Source: Rattus norvegicus
Lineage: Eukaryota; Chordata; Mammalia; Rodentia; Muridae
Length of the DNA stretch: 64,000 nucleotides
Assembly: GCF_036323735.1 (NCBI RefSeq)
Contig: NC_086026.1
Span: 75,227,039-75,291,038 of the forward strand
Reading direction: 5' to 3'
Shown one piece after another: positions 1 to 10,714 of the stretch. Below the pieces are notes generated by a model. The model was not told where the DNA came from. It searched no databases and was given only the letters and a program-made list of their open reading frames with translations. A program made the translations under genes and the position numbers. The first letter of the stretch is position 1. Every line of letters begins with the position of its first letter.

Positions 1-325
1 GGCTCACTCCTAGACAAAGAACTTCAGACACTAATAACTGCTGAGAGAGAAAGAATTAGCCTCTTCCAGAGATGAGCCTCCTTATTGGTTGTTCAACAAA
101 GTGGTCAGCCTTGTAACCACATATACACACCAACAACAGAACAGACTCAGCAGGCTGTGTGCCTGTGTTTGTGCATACACCCACACACATACATATGTGT
201 AACAATAATAATCAAAGAAAAAGAAACTATCAATTCGAGACTGTGGTGGGAAAAATGATAGGATTCAGAGGGAGAGTAATTGGGAGAGGCTATTCTATTA
301 CTATTCATTAATATCTTTCAAAATA
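1..325 (+). mobile_element. L1 (Lx-type) 3' end fragment
   Basis: Resembles the rodent L1 ORF2-end/3'-UTR consensus: ATGAGCC and TTGGTTGTTCAACAAAGTGG, a CAGCAGGCTGT block, then TAACAATAATAATCAAAGAAAAAG. It is cut by the window edge and is old, with no coding capacity. Confidence 0.75.
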
Positions 326-439
326 CAGGGGAAAAACCCCCTAGAAACCCAAACCAAACCCTGAAGTGGTATGCATCTGAAATTCCATCACTGCTATAGA
401 GAGATGGGAGGTGGGAACAGGACAATCAGGAGATAGGAG

Positions 440-600
440 ACAGCTGGATGCTCATGGACCAGTTAGGCTGGCGTAAAACACAACAGTAAAAACAAGAGAC
501 CATACCTCAACAAGGTCGAAGGTGAGAACTGGCGCAAAGTTGTTTTCTAACCTTCACACATGCGGCATACACGCATCCTCATTCACACATTCTCTCTTCT
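440..600 (+). repeat. SINE fragment (B4/B3-like tail)
   Basis: The run GAGACCATACCTCAACAAGG followed by CTTCACACATGCGGCATACACGC matches the 3' part of old rodent tRNA-derived SINEs. It is degraded. Confidence 0.5.
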
Positions 601-917
601 CACACAAGTTTTACAAAACTATTTTTAAATTTCTCCAACTGTAGAGTTAACACATTTTAGTTACTTAGCATTTATAAAGATAGCTACTTAAGTATAATGA
701 ATTCACTTCTGACTTGAGAGGGAATTCTCAAGGATGACACTAAGGATGGACACTAAGAACTGGTGATCAAACCTACAGGTTCATTCCATGGTTCAGCAAG
801 GCTTAGTAATCTCTTTAAACAGAGAAGCTAGGAACGCACTGCAGTGGTAGGCCAGGTGCTCATTCAATTCTCAGCATGGTGAAATTGATGGTAGTGGTGG
901 TGGTGGATGACGACGAC

Positions 918-1115
918 TGGGGATGTAGTTCAGTTAGAAGAGCGACTGTCTAGTATATACCAAGCCCTAGGTTGAATCCCCAGCACTACATAAACCAGGC
1001 GTAGAAAGATATCCCAGCACTAAGGAAGTAGAGGCAGAACCAGAGGTTCAGAGTAACTGCTGATTATAAGTAATCTGAGGTGAGGCACAGCATGTGAAAC
1101 CCAGTCTCTACATGA
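918..1115 (+). repeat. B4 SINE (ID-B1 composite)
   Basis: A tRNA-like head (GGGGATGTAGTTCAGTTAGA, then GGTTGAATCCCCAGCAC) is followed by a B1-like body ending GTGAAACCCAGTCTC. This is the composite structure of B4. Confidence 0.75.
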
Positions 1116-1214
1116 ATCAACAAATAGAAACGAGCTCTGGGGTTTGGATGTGGGCAAGTATAGCAGCACAGCACACAACTGTCAGCAAGATGAGGAGGAA
1201 ACAGGTTTTAAACT

Positions 1215-1395
1215 GTTAGGAGCTTGAGAGACTGCTCTGCGGTTAAGAACACTTACAAATCTTGTGGAAGACCTGGGTTCAATTCCCAGCACCCACGTGG
1301 CAGCTCACAACCATCTGTAACTCTTGCTGCAAGGGATTTAACACCATCTTCTGACTTCCATGAGCACAAAGTACAACCAGAACAAGACGGTAACA
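1215..1395 (+). repeat. B3/B2 SINE
   Basis: Recognisable B2-family A/B-box region (GCGGTTAAGAACACTT, then GGGTTCAATTCCCAGCACCC) with a diverged tail. Confidence 0.8.
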
Positions 1396-1971
1396 CATAT
1401 TAGGCACGTCTTAGTTTTATGTAGTGGGAAAACTGTTATTTATTTCTGATTATGTCCTAATGATGCCCAGCATTTCCCAGGCAGCACACTGACCCAGTTT
1501 TTCTAGGAATCGCTTACCAGAGCTTCCAGTTTCATTTGGGAGTTACCACTGTTAACTAGAAATTACTCATCCTGAGAAAGTGCTTGAGACTTTCTGTTAT
1601 TTTTTATTCAATTCTTGCACTCTGAGGTTCACCAATGTTTCATTTTGTTCATAATATGTAGTCCTGAAATAAAACCTCAAAGGGCTTCAAATTCTTATCT
1701 GTCTGGGGGTACATTTCTCAAATTCTAACATTTGGAAAGTGGAAGCAGGAGGACTAAGAACTCAAGGTCACACTTCTTGGTTCATTCCTCAGTGCACTAG
1801 CCCACTTCCAGTCTTGGGAGCATGTTTTCCTTCCTTAATAAGTGATCTCTATTTCTACTCCATGATTAATTTAAAAGGTGAGACCTTTTCCTCTCTCGCC
1901 TCCTAATGGCTGCCAGGATTTTTACCTAACCTGTACTGCTTTTCTTTTAAATTCCAATAAAATAATCCTTG

Positions 1972-2068
1972 AGCTTAAGAGGTCCAAGGTCATCTTTGGC
2001 TACATAGTGAGTTTCCAATAGCCCGACCTACACAAGACCCTGTCTCATTAATTAAAAAAAAAAAAAAA
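1972..2068 (+). repeat. B1 SINE 3' fragment with A-tail
   Basis: CAAGGTCATCTTTGGCTACATAGTGAG through ACCCTGTCTCA, ending in a run of A. Confidence 0.65.
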
Positions 2069-2069
2069 G

Positions 2070-2290
2070 TGTCTCAGCAGTTAGAAATGCTTACTGTGTA
2101 AGCATGGCCTCTTACACTGCTGTAACACCAGCACTGAGTGACGCAGAGACAGATAAAACTGCTTGGGCTCATTGGCTAGGTGAAAAAAACCCAGCCAGCT
2201 TCCAGGTTCAGGGAGAAACCTCATGCCAAACAAACAGGACAGAGTGATAGAAAGCACCTATGCACACACATCACACCTTAATGTCACAGA
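2070..2290 (+). repeat. Old tRNA-derived SINE (RSINE/B3-like)
   Basis: A weak B2-like opening (GTGTCTCAGCAGTTAGAAATGCTTACTGTG) and a CA-rich tail. Family assignment is uncertain. Confidence 0.4.
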
Positions 2291-2383
2291 AGAACTGTAA
2301 TACTGCACTTGTTTGTACACAGTGTGCTTGAGAAGGCATCTTCCTCTATCGCTGTCCACTTACACTGTGGCAGGGACCCACGC

Positions 2384-2421
2384 ACCCCATCCCCATCCCC
2401 ACTCCCACCCCCACCCCACAG
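2384..2421. repeat. C-rich (CCCCAC)n simple repeat
   Basis: Alternating CCCCATCCCCA and CCCCACCCC units. The complementary strand has several GGGG runs. Confidence 0.8.
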
Positions 2422-2565
2422 CCACAATGTTACTGGGGTTACACACATGTTACTGCAGTCAGCTTTTACACAGGCCCTGAGAATCTGAACTATTGGTCTT
2501 TATGTTTACATGAAAAGCACTTTACCAATGGAACCAGATCTTTAGGATTTTTTTAGGGGTGGAGG

Positions 2566-2722
2566 GTGGGTTTCCAGTCACGATTTCTCTATGTATCCCT
2601 GGCAGTCCTGTAACTCACTGGGTAAACCAGGCTATCCTCGAACTCATCCTCGAGATCCACCTGCCTCTGCCTCCTGATTAAAGTGTTGGGATTAAAGGTG
2701 TGCACCACCACAGTTCAGCTTT
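2566..2722 (-). repeat. B1 SINE
   Basis: The minus-strand B1 shows as GCCTCTGCCTCCTGATTAAA and GGGATTAAAGGTGTGCACCACC, with the TTTCTCTATGTATCCCTGGC end. Confidence 0.85.
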
Positions 2723-2756
2723 CAGACCCTTAATACTTCACTTACGGATAACATTT

Positions 2757-2920
2757 ACTGGGGTGGCAAAATGGTTCTGTTGGTAAAAATCGTGCGCCAA
2801 TCCTGGAACTACATTCAAGTAGAGAGAACTAACTCCACGAAGTTGTCCTCTGACCACATGCCACTCGAACTAGAGCCACATACAAACAGGATGAAAGCAA
2901 AAGAAAACAGAAATAACAAA
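2757..2920 (+). repeat. Diverged B2/B3-like SINE
   Basis: TGGGGTGGCAAAATGGTTCTG opening, then AAGTTGTCCTCTGACCACATGC. Degraded. Confidence 0.5.
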
Positions 2921-3044
2921 TGCATTTATTCAAATGCTAAGTAAGATTGATGCCATTACCTAAATGCTTTTATATAGGACTTATCATCAAGATGATGTTT
3001 GGAGGTAAACAGCATGGTACAATGGAAAAAGGAAAAGGTAAAGA

Positions 3045-3155
3045 GGGGTTGGGGATTTAGCTCAGTGGTAGAGCGCTTGCCTAGCAAACGCAAGGCCCTG
3101 GGTTCGGTCCCAGCTCCGAAAAAAAGGAAAAGAAAAGAAAAAAAAAAAAGAGTAC
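3045..3155 (+). mobile_element. ID element (young, tRNA-Ala/BC1-derived)
   Basis: Near-consensus ID core with A box (TTAGCTCAGTGGTAGAGCGC) and B box (GGGTTCGGTCC), then an A-rich tail. It is flanked by a perfect 15-bp target-site duplication, AGGAAAAGGTAAAGA, at 3030-3044 and 3156-3170, so the insertion is recent. ID expansion of this kind points to rat. Confidence 0.95.
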
Positions 3156-3187
3156 AGGAAAAGGTAAAGAATCACAGACTGTTGAGG

Positions 3188-3335
3188 TAGGTAAGGGCGC
3201 TTGCTGCCAAGCCTAACAACCTGAGTTTGAACCCTAAGCCCCACACGCTGTTCTCTGACCTTGGTGGATCTACCACAGCATGACTATATGTATGTACATA
3301 TATATCATGTAATACCCAAGGACAAACACAGATAG
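3188..3335 (+). repeat. Diverged B2/B3 SINE
   Basis: GGGCGCTTGCTGCCAAGCCTAACAACCTGAGTTTGAACCC resembles the B3 internal region. The tail is diverged and TA-rich. Confidence 0.55.
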
Positions 3336-3349
3336 ACATCTGTTATTAC

Positions 3350-3499
3350 TTATCCTAGCAGCTCTACCTGTGTATGTGTAGACATGTGCATGTTGAGGTC
3401 AGATAACAACTTGTGCTCTCCTTCACCATATGGGTTTTAGGACCTGAACCCAGGTCGTCAGGTGCCTTTATCTCCTCAAGCCAAGCCAAGTCATCATCT

Positions 3500-3500
<1 letters not shown>
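3350..3500 (-). repeat. B3/B2 SINE
   Basis: Minus-strand pattern GAGGTCAGATAACAACTTGTGC followed by CTGAACCCAGGTCGTCAGG, typical of inverted B3. Confidence 0.75.
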
Positions 3501-3502
<2 letters not shown>

Positions 3503-3532
<30 letters not shown>

Positions 3533-3625
3533 GAGACAGGGTCTCGCTATGCCTGGGCTTCACCTTTCAGCAATCCTGACTCAGTTGTGTTGGGACTGCA
3601 GGTGCATGACACCATGCCCACTTTG
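3503..3625 (-). repeat. B1 SINE with T-run
   Basis: A 30-base T-run is followed by GAGACAGGGTCTCGCTATGCC and ends at the CATGACACCATGCCC end of an inverted B1. Confidence 0.8.
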
Positions 3626-3641
3626 CTGCCTTCCCATTTTT

Positions 3642-3737
3642 TTTTTTTTTTTGGTTCTTTTTTTCGGAGCTGGGGACCGAACCCAGGGCCTTGCGCTTCC
3701 TAGGTAAGCGCTCTACCACTGAGCTAAATCCCCAGCC
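3642..3737 (-). mobile_element. ID element (young)
   Basis: Inverted ID core (GCGCTCTACCACTGAGCTAA) with a T-rich start. Flanked by a 16-bp duplication, CTGCCTTCCCATTTTT, at 3626-3641 and 3738-3753. Confidence 0.95.
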
Positions 3738-3844
3738 CTGCCTTCCCATTTTTATCAGTGCTGTTGTTTGTTGAGAGGATTTCACTATATAACCTAGACT
3801 GGCTTTCTGCTTGAAATCCTAATGCCTCAGCCTGCTAAAAAAAA

Positions 3845-3996
3845 TATAGCCAGGTGGCGGCAGCACAACACCTTTAATCCCAGTATTCAGGAGGCAGAGG
3901 CAGGAGGATCTTTGAGTTCAATGCTGGCCTCATCTACCAAGTAGTTCCTGGACTGCCAGGGGTGTACGAAGAAACGCTGTCTTGAAATATGAAATC
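3845..3996 (+). repeat. B1 SINE
   Basis: AGCCAGGTGGCGGCAGCAC through CAGGAGGCAGAGGCAGGAGG to CTGTCTTG. Its 3' end forms the start of one arm of an inverted duplication. Confidence 0.85.
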
Positions 3997-4079
3997 AAAT
4001 AAACAGAAACCTTCATTATATAAAGAGAAATTTCAAATTTGTCTTTCTAGTTTTGCTTGATTTTTATGTTGCACCCAAT
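3971..4079 (+). repeat. Inverted duplication, left arm
   Basis: This 109-base segment (B1 3' end plus about 90 bases of non-SINE DNA) recurs inverted at 5189-5297, with about four differences by eye. The arms are about 1.1 kb apart. Confidence 0.9.
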
Positions 4080-4149
4080 CCGTTTTTCTGTGACTTTTCA
4101 AGACACTCCTTTCCCCTCCCTATACTCTCTAAAACTATTGACTAACCAT

Positions 4150-4502
4150 CTGTTTTGTATGTCCTGTCTTAGGGTTTTACTGCTGTCAACAGGCACCAAG
4201 ACCACAGCAACATTTAATTGGGTCTGGCTTACAGGTTCCAAGGTTCAGTTAATTATCATGATAATCATGATATCAGTTATTAATCACGATAAAGGTGAGA
4301 GCCTGGCAGCATCCAGGCAGGTATGGCACAGGAGGAGCTGAGAACTACATCCTGATCTGAGTGCTACTAGGAGAAGACTGGCATCCTCAGGCAGCTAGGA
4401 GGAAGTTCTCTTTGCCCACCCCCACAGTGACACACTTCCTCCAACCAGGCCACATATCCTAATAGTGTCACTCCCTGGGCCAAGCACATTCAAACCATCA
4501 CA
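4150..4502. repeat. Rodent interspersed repeat (URR1-like/RMER-like)
   Basis: Matches a common rodent repeat: TTAGGGTTTTACTGCTGT, CATTTAATTGGGTCTGGCTT, GCAGCATCCAGGCAGG, then CACTCCCTGGGCCAAGCA and CAAACCATCACA. Family name uncertain. Confidence 0.65.
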
Positions 4503-4559
4503 GGTCCTTTTAATCCTTTGCTTTAACATTAACTTCAAATATTGATATTTCTTTTGGGG

Positions 4560-4720
4560 GCAGGACTGTGTGGTTGAGATAGATAGGTTTGGGATAGCTC
4601 TGTGTGTCCAGGAACTATGTAGATCAGGCTCGCCACAAACCCTCAAATTCATAAAGATCCACCTGCTTCTGCCTCCCAAGTAGTGGTATTAAAGCCATGT
4701 GACTCCACACCCAACTGTAG
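4560..4720 (-). repeat. B1 SINE, diverged
   Basis: TCCACCTGCTTCTGCCTCCC and GTATTAAAGCCATGTGACTCC mark an inverted B1. Confidence 0.7.
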
Positions 4721-4954
4721 CTTTTATCTCCTATATTCAGTATATTTCTATCTAGCTCTGGATTACCTGGAACTACCACTTACACATTCTGAAAATGTGT
4801 GGCTCCTTCAGGTATCAAATACAAAAGACCCTTAAAGAAAGGCAATGGGAAGTCTGCCTAGACACTCGCCATTAGAGTCTACAGACTGCCTAAAAGTAAC
4901 AGATTTTCCTTAGCATGGATGTGAATTTCAGAACTTGGGGGGTGGGTGGGTGGA

Positions 4955-5160
4955 TAGAGAGATGGCTCAGAGGTTAAGAGCACTGGCTGCTCTTCCAGAG
5001 GACCTGGGTTCAATTCCAGAATTCACATGGCAGCTCACAACTGGAAGAGCCTGCAACTCTTCCAGTTTTAGGCTGATCTGACATCCTCACACAAACATAT
5101 ATGAGGCAAAACACCAATGCACATATAAATATAAACATTGAAAGAAAAGAAAAAAAAAAA
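4955..5160 (+). repeat. B2 SINE
   Basis: GAGAGATGGCTCAGAGGTTA, GGGTTCAATTCCAGAATTCA and a final A-run. It lies between the arms of the inverted duplication. Confidence 0.9.
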
Positions 5161-5188
5161 GAACTTTTAGGGCCTGGGATTGCAACCA

Positions 5189-5297
5189 ATTGGGTGCAAC
5201 ATAAAAATCAAGCAAAACTAGAAAGACAAATTTGAAATTTCTCTCTATATAATAAAGGTTTCTGTTTATTTGATTTCTTATTTCAAGACAGGGTTTC
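5189..5297 (-). repeat. Inverted duplication, right arm
   Basis: Reverse complement of 3971-4079 at about 96% by eye. It joins an inverted B1 fragment that runs on to about 5340. Confidence 0.9.
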
Positions 5298-5540
5298 TCT
5301 GTATAGCCCTGGCAGTACAGGAACTTGAGGTAAGGTGCTGGCCTGACACACAAAATGCATTGTGTTTGATCCCAAAAACAAAAACAACACAAAAAACATT
5401 TTAATGTTATGTGTCATAAAGAGTCTATTTAGGTATAACGACTAATAGGTCCTCTTGTACACTACAACTGTATAATCTGGTAGTATACACAGTTAAAAAC
5501 AGAGCAGACAGGTCCCAACACTGCCTTGCACCTCACCTAC

Positions 5541-5905
5541 AGTGGTGGTTTGAATAAAAATGGCCCCCATAGGTTCATATATTTAAATGCTTAGTCACAG
5601 GGAATGGAACTGTTGGAAAGGATTAGAAGGAGTAGTAAGTATGGACTTGTTGAAGTAGGTGTGGCTTTACTGGAGAAAGTGTGTCACTGGGGAGTAGGCT
5701 TTGAGGTTTCAAAAGCCTATAGCTGGTACAATCTGTCTCTCTGCCTGTGATTCAGAAAATAGATCTCTACCTATCATCATCACCATGGCCTGCAAGCCAT
5801 CATGATACTGCACTAAGCCACTGAAGCTGTTAAGAACCCAGTTAAGTGCGTTCTCTTGTAAGAGCCATGGTGTGTCTTCAACAGCAGAAGAGTGACTAAA
5901 ACAGC
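5541..5905. repeat. Rodent interspersed repeat (same superfamily as 4150)
   Basis: GTGGTGGTTTGAATAAAAATGG, GTTGAAGTAGGTGTGGCTTT and GAGAAAGTGTGTCACTGG are landmarks shared with the repeat near 62.4 kb. Family name uncertain. Confidence 0.65.
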
Positions 5906-6099
5906 TACTTTCAATGTCATAAAATAGAACCAAGAGGCTATGATGAGATGTCTACAAATTGCACCAACACAAACCAAGGACAAAAATATGATATTCTAGC
6001 TTTTATTATTAGTTAGAAACATTAGCTTTCCAGAAGTTACTAAAACAGTGGTCTTTCCTATCAGTTTCATGTGTTAAAAAAAAAAGGGGGGGGTGATGG

Positions 6100-6262
6100 G
6101 TCCTGGCAGTGGTAGCACATGCCTTTAATTCCAGCACTTGGGAGGCAGAGGCAGGAGGATCTCTGTGAGTTTGAGGCCAGCCTGGTCTAATTGAGTTCCA
6201 GGACAGCCAAGAAACCCTATTCAGGGGAAAAAAAAGAAAAAAAAAAAGGAAAAAGAAAAAGG
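6100..6262 (+). repeat. B1 SINE
   Basis: Clear B1 (TTCCAGCACTTGGGAGGCAG to GAAACCCTATTCAGG) with a long A-rich tail. Confidence 0.9.
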
Positions 6263-6494
6263 CGACGGTGTAATAGGAAAAATAATTAACTACAAAGGCT
6301 AGAAAGTCAAGGGTAGAAATCAAAAGTGCACGCACGCACACACACCACAGTACCTGGACTTTACTCACAAACTGCTCAATTAGGTAGTGACCCTACTACG
6401 GCATAGCCTACATGTTGAGAAACAAAAACCCCAACCTTCACTTTTTAAAAGTAGGCAGTTTGTTTTGGGTTTTTTGGTTGTTGTTATAAATTAC

Positions 6495-6660
6495 TTTGTG
6501 CATATGTGTATAGAGCGTGCACACGCATGCATGCACATGCTCACAAGTATGCATCACAGTTCTTGTGAAGAGCTTGGTAGGAGTTGGTTCTCTCCTTCCA
6601 CCACCTGAGTACTGGGCACTGAACTCAGGCTATCCTGTACCTTTACCCCTGAGCTGCTGC
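6495..6660 (-). repeat. B3 SINE
   Basis: Inverted B3 pattern: GTTGGTTCTCTCCTTCCACC, ACTGAACTCAGGC and CTGAGCTGCTGCACC. Confidence 0.75.
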
Positions 6661-6664
6661 ACCA

Positions 6665-6800
6665 CTTTGTGATGTAGGGCCTCACTACGTAACTCAAGCT
6701 GGCCTAGAACCCACCAGGTAGCCAAAGCTGACTTCTAATTCATGACCCACTCACCTCCACCTCCCAAGTGCTATGACTATAGGCATGGCCATGTTGCTGA
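6665..6800 (-). repeat. B1 SINE, diverged
   Basis: GGGCCTCACTACGTAACTCAAGCTGGCC and CACCTCCCAAGTGCTATGAC indicate an inverted B1. Confidence 0.7.
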
Positions 6801-6865
6801 GCCATGGTCTTAGATTAAAGAGCTAAGTCCAACCTGCTGAAGCCTTACTAGAAAGAAGGGCAGCG

Positions 6866-6966
6866 GGGGTTGGGGATTTAGCTCAGTGGTAGAGTGCTTG
6901 CCTAGGAAGTGCAAGGCCCTGGGTTCGGTCCCCAGCTCCGAAAAAAAGAACCAAAAAAAAAAAAAG
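6866..6966 (+). mobile_element. ID element
   Basis: Consensus ID with A box TTAGCTCAGTGGTAGAGTGC and B box GGGTTCGGTCCCC, then an A-rich tail. A short flanking repeat, GAAGGGCAG/AAAGGGCAG, is probably the target-site duplication. Confidence 0.93.
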
Positions 6967-6969
6967 GGC

Positions 6970-7455
6970 AGTTAAAATTTTGGCCTTTTCTTCTTGAGAA
7001 AGGAGAAAATCTAGAGACCTAACTCACCCATGACTCCAGACACCCAAGGCCTAGCCAGCAGAAATGCAAATCCCATTCTTCAGGGAGCTGCTTCTAACCC
7101 TGGTGTCTTCCAGACGACTGGGAACAACTGTCACTGTGACTGACTTCCAGGAATGCCAGCCAGCAGAAAAGACTTAACAAGTAGCTATTTCCCTTCAGAG
7201 TCACCTGGACGCTGGAACAACTGCAGACATTGCCTCTTCCTCTCTGCTGGGCAGAAAAATCAGCCACCAATCTGAGGAGTCTATAACGATCCAGGAACAC
7301 CAATGCCAACCAATCTCATTGAAAGCTGCTAACCTCCCACTTGATCCCATTTCCAGCCTCTTCACCCCAGTTTGCTTCCCCCACATTATTCCTCCACCTT
7401 TTAATACTATATAATTGCTTACTGTGCTTATTCAAATCTTCTTTTAGAAGACACA
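6970..7455. other. No recognised feature
   Basis: Single-copy-looking sequence. Short open frames here have no recognisable protein similarity. Confidence 0.4.
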
Positions 7456-7459
7456 ACCT

Positions 7460-7572
7460 GCTAGACACGGTGCCTCAAGCCTGTAATCCCAGCACTGTGG
7501 AAGGCCAGGCAGGAGGAAGGCTTCAAAGCCAGCCTGGGCTCAGAGCAAAACCTCTTCACTCACAAAGATAAT
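7460..7572 (+). repeat. B1 SINE
   Basis: ACACGGTGCCTCAAGCCTGTAATCCCAGC marks the B1 start. A partial, old copy. Confidence 0.8.
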
Positions 7573-8190
7573 CCACAGTGTCTGGTTTTGACGTGGTCTG
7601 TCTTATTCACAGACACCTCGTAAGAAGCTGAACAGTATCTCACATACGGTAGGAATCCAATAGAATGAGACGAACCCCTAAGAAGGTCAGCAAGACCTAG
7701 AGTACCCAGTACTATTTCTCTAGCAGAATCAGGCTGCTCCTGTGAGTAGCTCACCTTGCACACACTCTGCACACACCCCTCCAAGTTAGCGTGCACGGAG
7801 CCCGCAATGTCACAGCAGTAAGACACAACGCCTGTCTTGAATCAGAAGGGTTTCTTAAGCCAGTCAGTCTGCCTCGTTCCTAGTTTATTCATTTTTGGGT
7901 AAAATGTGTTGAATGGAATTTGTTTTACTATAAAAGAGGTTTGAAAAAAAATCACAGGAAGTTGCTTCTTTTTTAAAGTCTAAGTCTAATTCAATTCAGC
8001 AAACATTAATTATGCACAATTATATTCAAAGCATTGGGTTAGGAATTACAGGGGGACAAAAGAACAGGGAAGACAGAGCTGTCTTACAGAACTTAGAATG
8101 AGACAGGAAAAAAATACATCCACAAATAATTATCCTTTAAGGCAGTGTATGATAAAGTGATAAAGTCCTGTAACAGAGATCTTAGACTCC

Positions 8191-8209
8191 TCCCCTCCCC
8201 CCCCCCCCC
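8191..8209. repeat. Poly(C) tract
   Basis: CCCCTCCCC then a run of about 11 C. Confidence 0.8.
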
Positions 8210-8413
8210 ACACAAAACCTAGAGGGACATAGAGAAAAATGAGATCAGTTCTGGAGATAGGAGAATGAGTAAAAATGTAGGTAAAAGGCTTCCAGAAGGG
8301 CACTAAGCATTGTACTAGTTTAAAGGAAGGTATGGACTGGGGATGTGAATGCCTTGGAAGCACAAAAGAGCATTCCAATAGGAAAGAAAAACGAACTGAA
8401 AGACACAGGGTAA

Positions 8414-8462
8414 GTTATCGGATGGCCGACAACGTGAACAACACACGTTATCGGGATGGCCG
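8414..8462. repeat. Short spaced direct repeat
   Basis: GTTATCGGATGGCCG at 8414-8428 recurs as GTTATCGGGATGGCCG at 8447-8462. Both are CpG-bearing in a CpG-poor intron. Confidence 0.9.
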
Positions 8463-8688
8463 TAGAAAGCTATGGATAGACGGAAACATAAAATAAAGCT
8501 GAGGAAGGCCAGATTTGATCAAGACAAAAAGATCTGCAATAAGCCAAGAAGCAAGTGAGAATGGTATACTGGCTAAAGGCTCTTCCCCATAGGCTGGCAA
8601 CTGTTCACATCTTAAAACCTACAAACAGCAGAGGGTAGAATAAAAGTGACTTCCACACGTGCACCACGGCACCCACCCACACATAAAA

Positions 8689-8690
<2 letters not shown>

Positions 8691-8732
<42 letters not shown>
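8691..8732. repeat. (AC)21 microsatellite
   Basis: An uninterrupted dinucleotide tract at the tail of a degraded B3/B2-like fragment (about 8570-8690). Confidence 0.97.
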
Positions 8733-8735
<3 letters not shown>

Positions 8736-8771
8736 AGCTAAAAATGATTTAAATAATTCACTTATTTATCT

Positions 8772-8932
8772 TGGTTTTTTAAGACTGGGTTTCTCTGTGT
8801 AGCCCTGGCTATCCTGGAACTCACTCTGTAGACCAGGAAAACACTGAACTCAGACATCTACCTGCCTCTGGCCACCCCCGACAAAGTACTAGGATTAAAG
8901 GTTGTGTGCCACCACTGCCCAGCAAATAGTTT
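8772..8932 (-). repeat. B1 SINE
   Basis: Inverted B1 from AAGACTGGGTTTCTCTGTGTAGCCC to GTGTGCCACCACTGCCCAGC. Confidence 0.9.
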
Positions 8933-9027
8933 TAAATATTAGCCTACATTAGTAGGTTAGATTTCTTTATATTTTTTTAAAGTAAGGGCAAAAAATGTTC
9001 CAAATTACTATTTTAAAAATCTATGCT

Positions 9028-9175
9028 AGGTCAGGTATGATGGCACAGACCTTTAGTGAATCCCAGCACTCAGGAAACAGACAGGCAGATCCCTTTGAGT
9101 TTGAGCAGTGTGGTCCAGGCCAGTCAAGGCTACATACTGGCATTCTGACCATAAATAAATCAATGAGACTGAAGG
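9028..9175 (+). repeat. B1 SINE
   Basis: GGTCAGGTATGATGGCACAG start and AATCCCAGCACTCAGGAAAC. Confidence 0.8.
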
Positions 9176-9177
9176 CT

Positions 9178-9400
9178 GGGGAACTGGTGAGATGGTTAGG
9201 AGCACAGATCAATAGGACCTTGATTTAATTCCCAGCACCCACATGGTGACTCACAGCCATCTATAACTCCAGTTGCAGGTGATCTAATGCCCTCTTCTGA
9301 CCTTTGTGGGCATCGAGTATGCATGAAGTGCTTAGGCATGCACGCAAGCAAAGCATTCACATACATAAAATAAAAATAGTTAAAATTTAAAGAAACAAAA
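9178..9400 (+). repeat. B2/B3 SINE
   Basis: GGGGAACTGGTGAGATGGTTAGGAG head, CAGCACCCACATGGTGACTC and an A-rich tail. Confidence 0.85.
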
Positions 9401-9697
9401 TAACCCACCTCCCCAGAAGTCCATGTTGGGTTTCTTTGTTACTTATTCTAAAACCAAGTGATTTTCTTTTAAAAGCATTTAAATTCATAATTACATATTC
9501 ATTAGTTGACTATCTGCTCATTAGACTACATGTCCTAGTAGAACAGGGACCATGCCTGGCCTAGCACAATAATTAATTATAATATGGCAGCAACATGTAG
9601 TACAGAACAAAGAAAGAACATGCCATGAGATTACTGCACAGATGTACAGAGGAGAAAACCTGAGCTAGATCAGCTAAGGAAAGAAGTGAGATAAACA

Positions 9698-9859
9698 GGG
9701 CAAGAGAGATGGGTCAGGGCTTAAGAAAGAGCACAAAGTACACAAACTACTCTTCCAGAGGAGCTGGCTTTGATCCCCAACTCCAGTCCCCGGGGATTGA
9801 ATGCCCTCTCTTGACTTCCATGGGCATGACATTAAAAAAAAAAAAAAAAAAAAAAAAAG
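9698..9859 (+). repeat. B2/B3 SINE with long A-tail
   Basis: CAAGAGAGATGGGTCAGGGCTTAAG, then CTCTTGACTTCCATGGGCATG and about 24 A. Confidence 0.8.
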
Positions 9860-10714
9860 GAAGAAAGTCAAGTAAATGGAAAGCAGGCTCTTCAGTAACT
9901 GGCCAGATGAGGTGCTAAGTCAACAGTCGTGAATTACAGAAATCGGAAGAACAGTAAGAGGATGCAAGCTTCAGCAAGTTTGAACTGAAAGTACATATTA
10001 AAGCTCTAAAAACGAACCTTGTACTAGACTGAAGGTAAGCATTTGAATTTCACACCAAACTTCAGGATTTGTAACTGAAGCTTACAAGGTTTATTCATAG
10101 CCAACCAGTGTAGAGAGAATCTCTTATAAGCATCATCTGTCAATGAAAAGGCTTATGGCTAATGGCTGAGGCAGGAAACAGGAGGTGGGACATTGGCAGG
10201 GAGAGGATTCTGGGAAATAGTGATAGAATTAAGGGAGGCACTAAGATGTGAAGGAAGAAGTGGGTCAATACTGAAGGAGAGGTAACTAACCATGCAGAAG
10301 ACATAGAACAGTATGAATGGGTTAAGTAAGTTACGAACTAGTCAGGGAATAATAAGCCAAAGTTTATGGTCTAGGCATTTAATAATTAATAATTAATCGC
10401 AGAGTTATCATTACAGGAGCAGAAGCCGGGAGGATTAATTTTTTTATAAACCAGCAGAAAGTGCCACTTAGAAACATTGCTAGGAATGGTGCTGACATCA
10501 CACCAAAAACCTGTAAGCTATATATTAGCAGAGCAAATACAGGTAATGGTAAGCAATGTGGCACCACGCATCCAATGTACCCTAACAGTGTAACCCTAAG
10601 AGAGATCTGGATTCCAGGCTGTGATCTGGTTCCAAAGGTTGTGTGGCACCTATTACCCTGGCCATTTGCTAACTGGATTCCCTATACTCCACATGACATG
10701 TACAACAATGCGGC

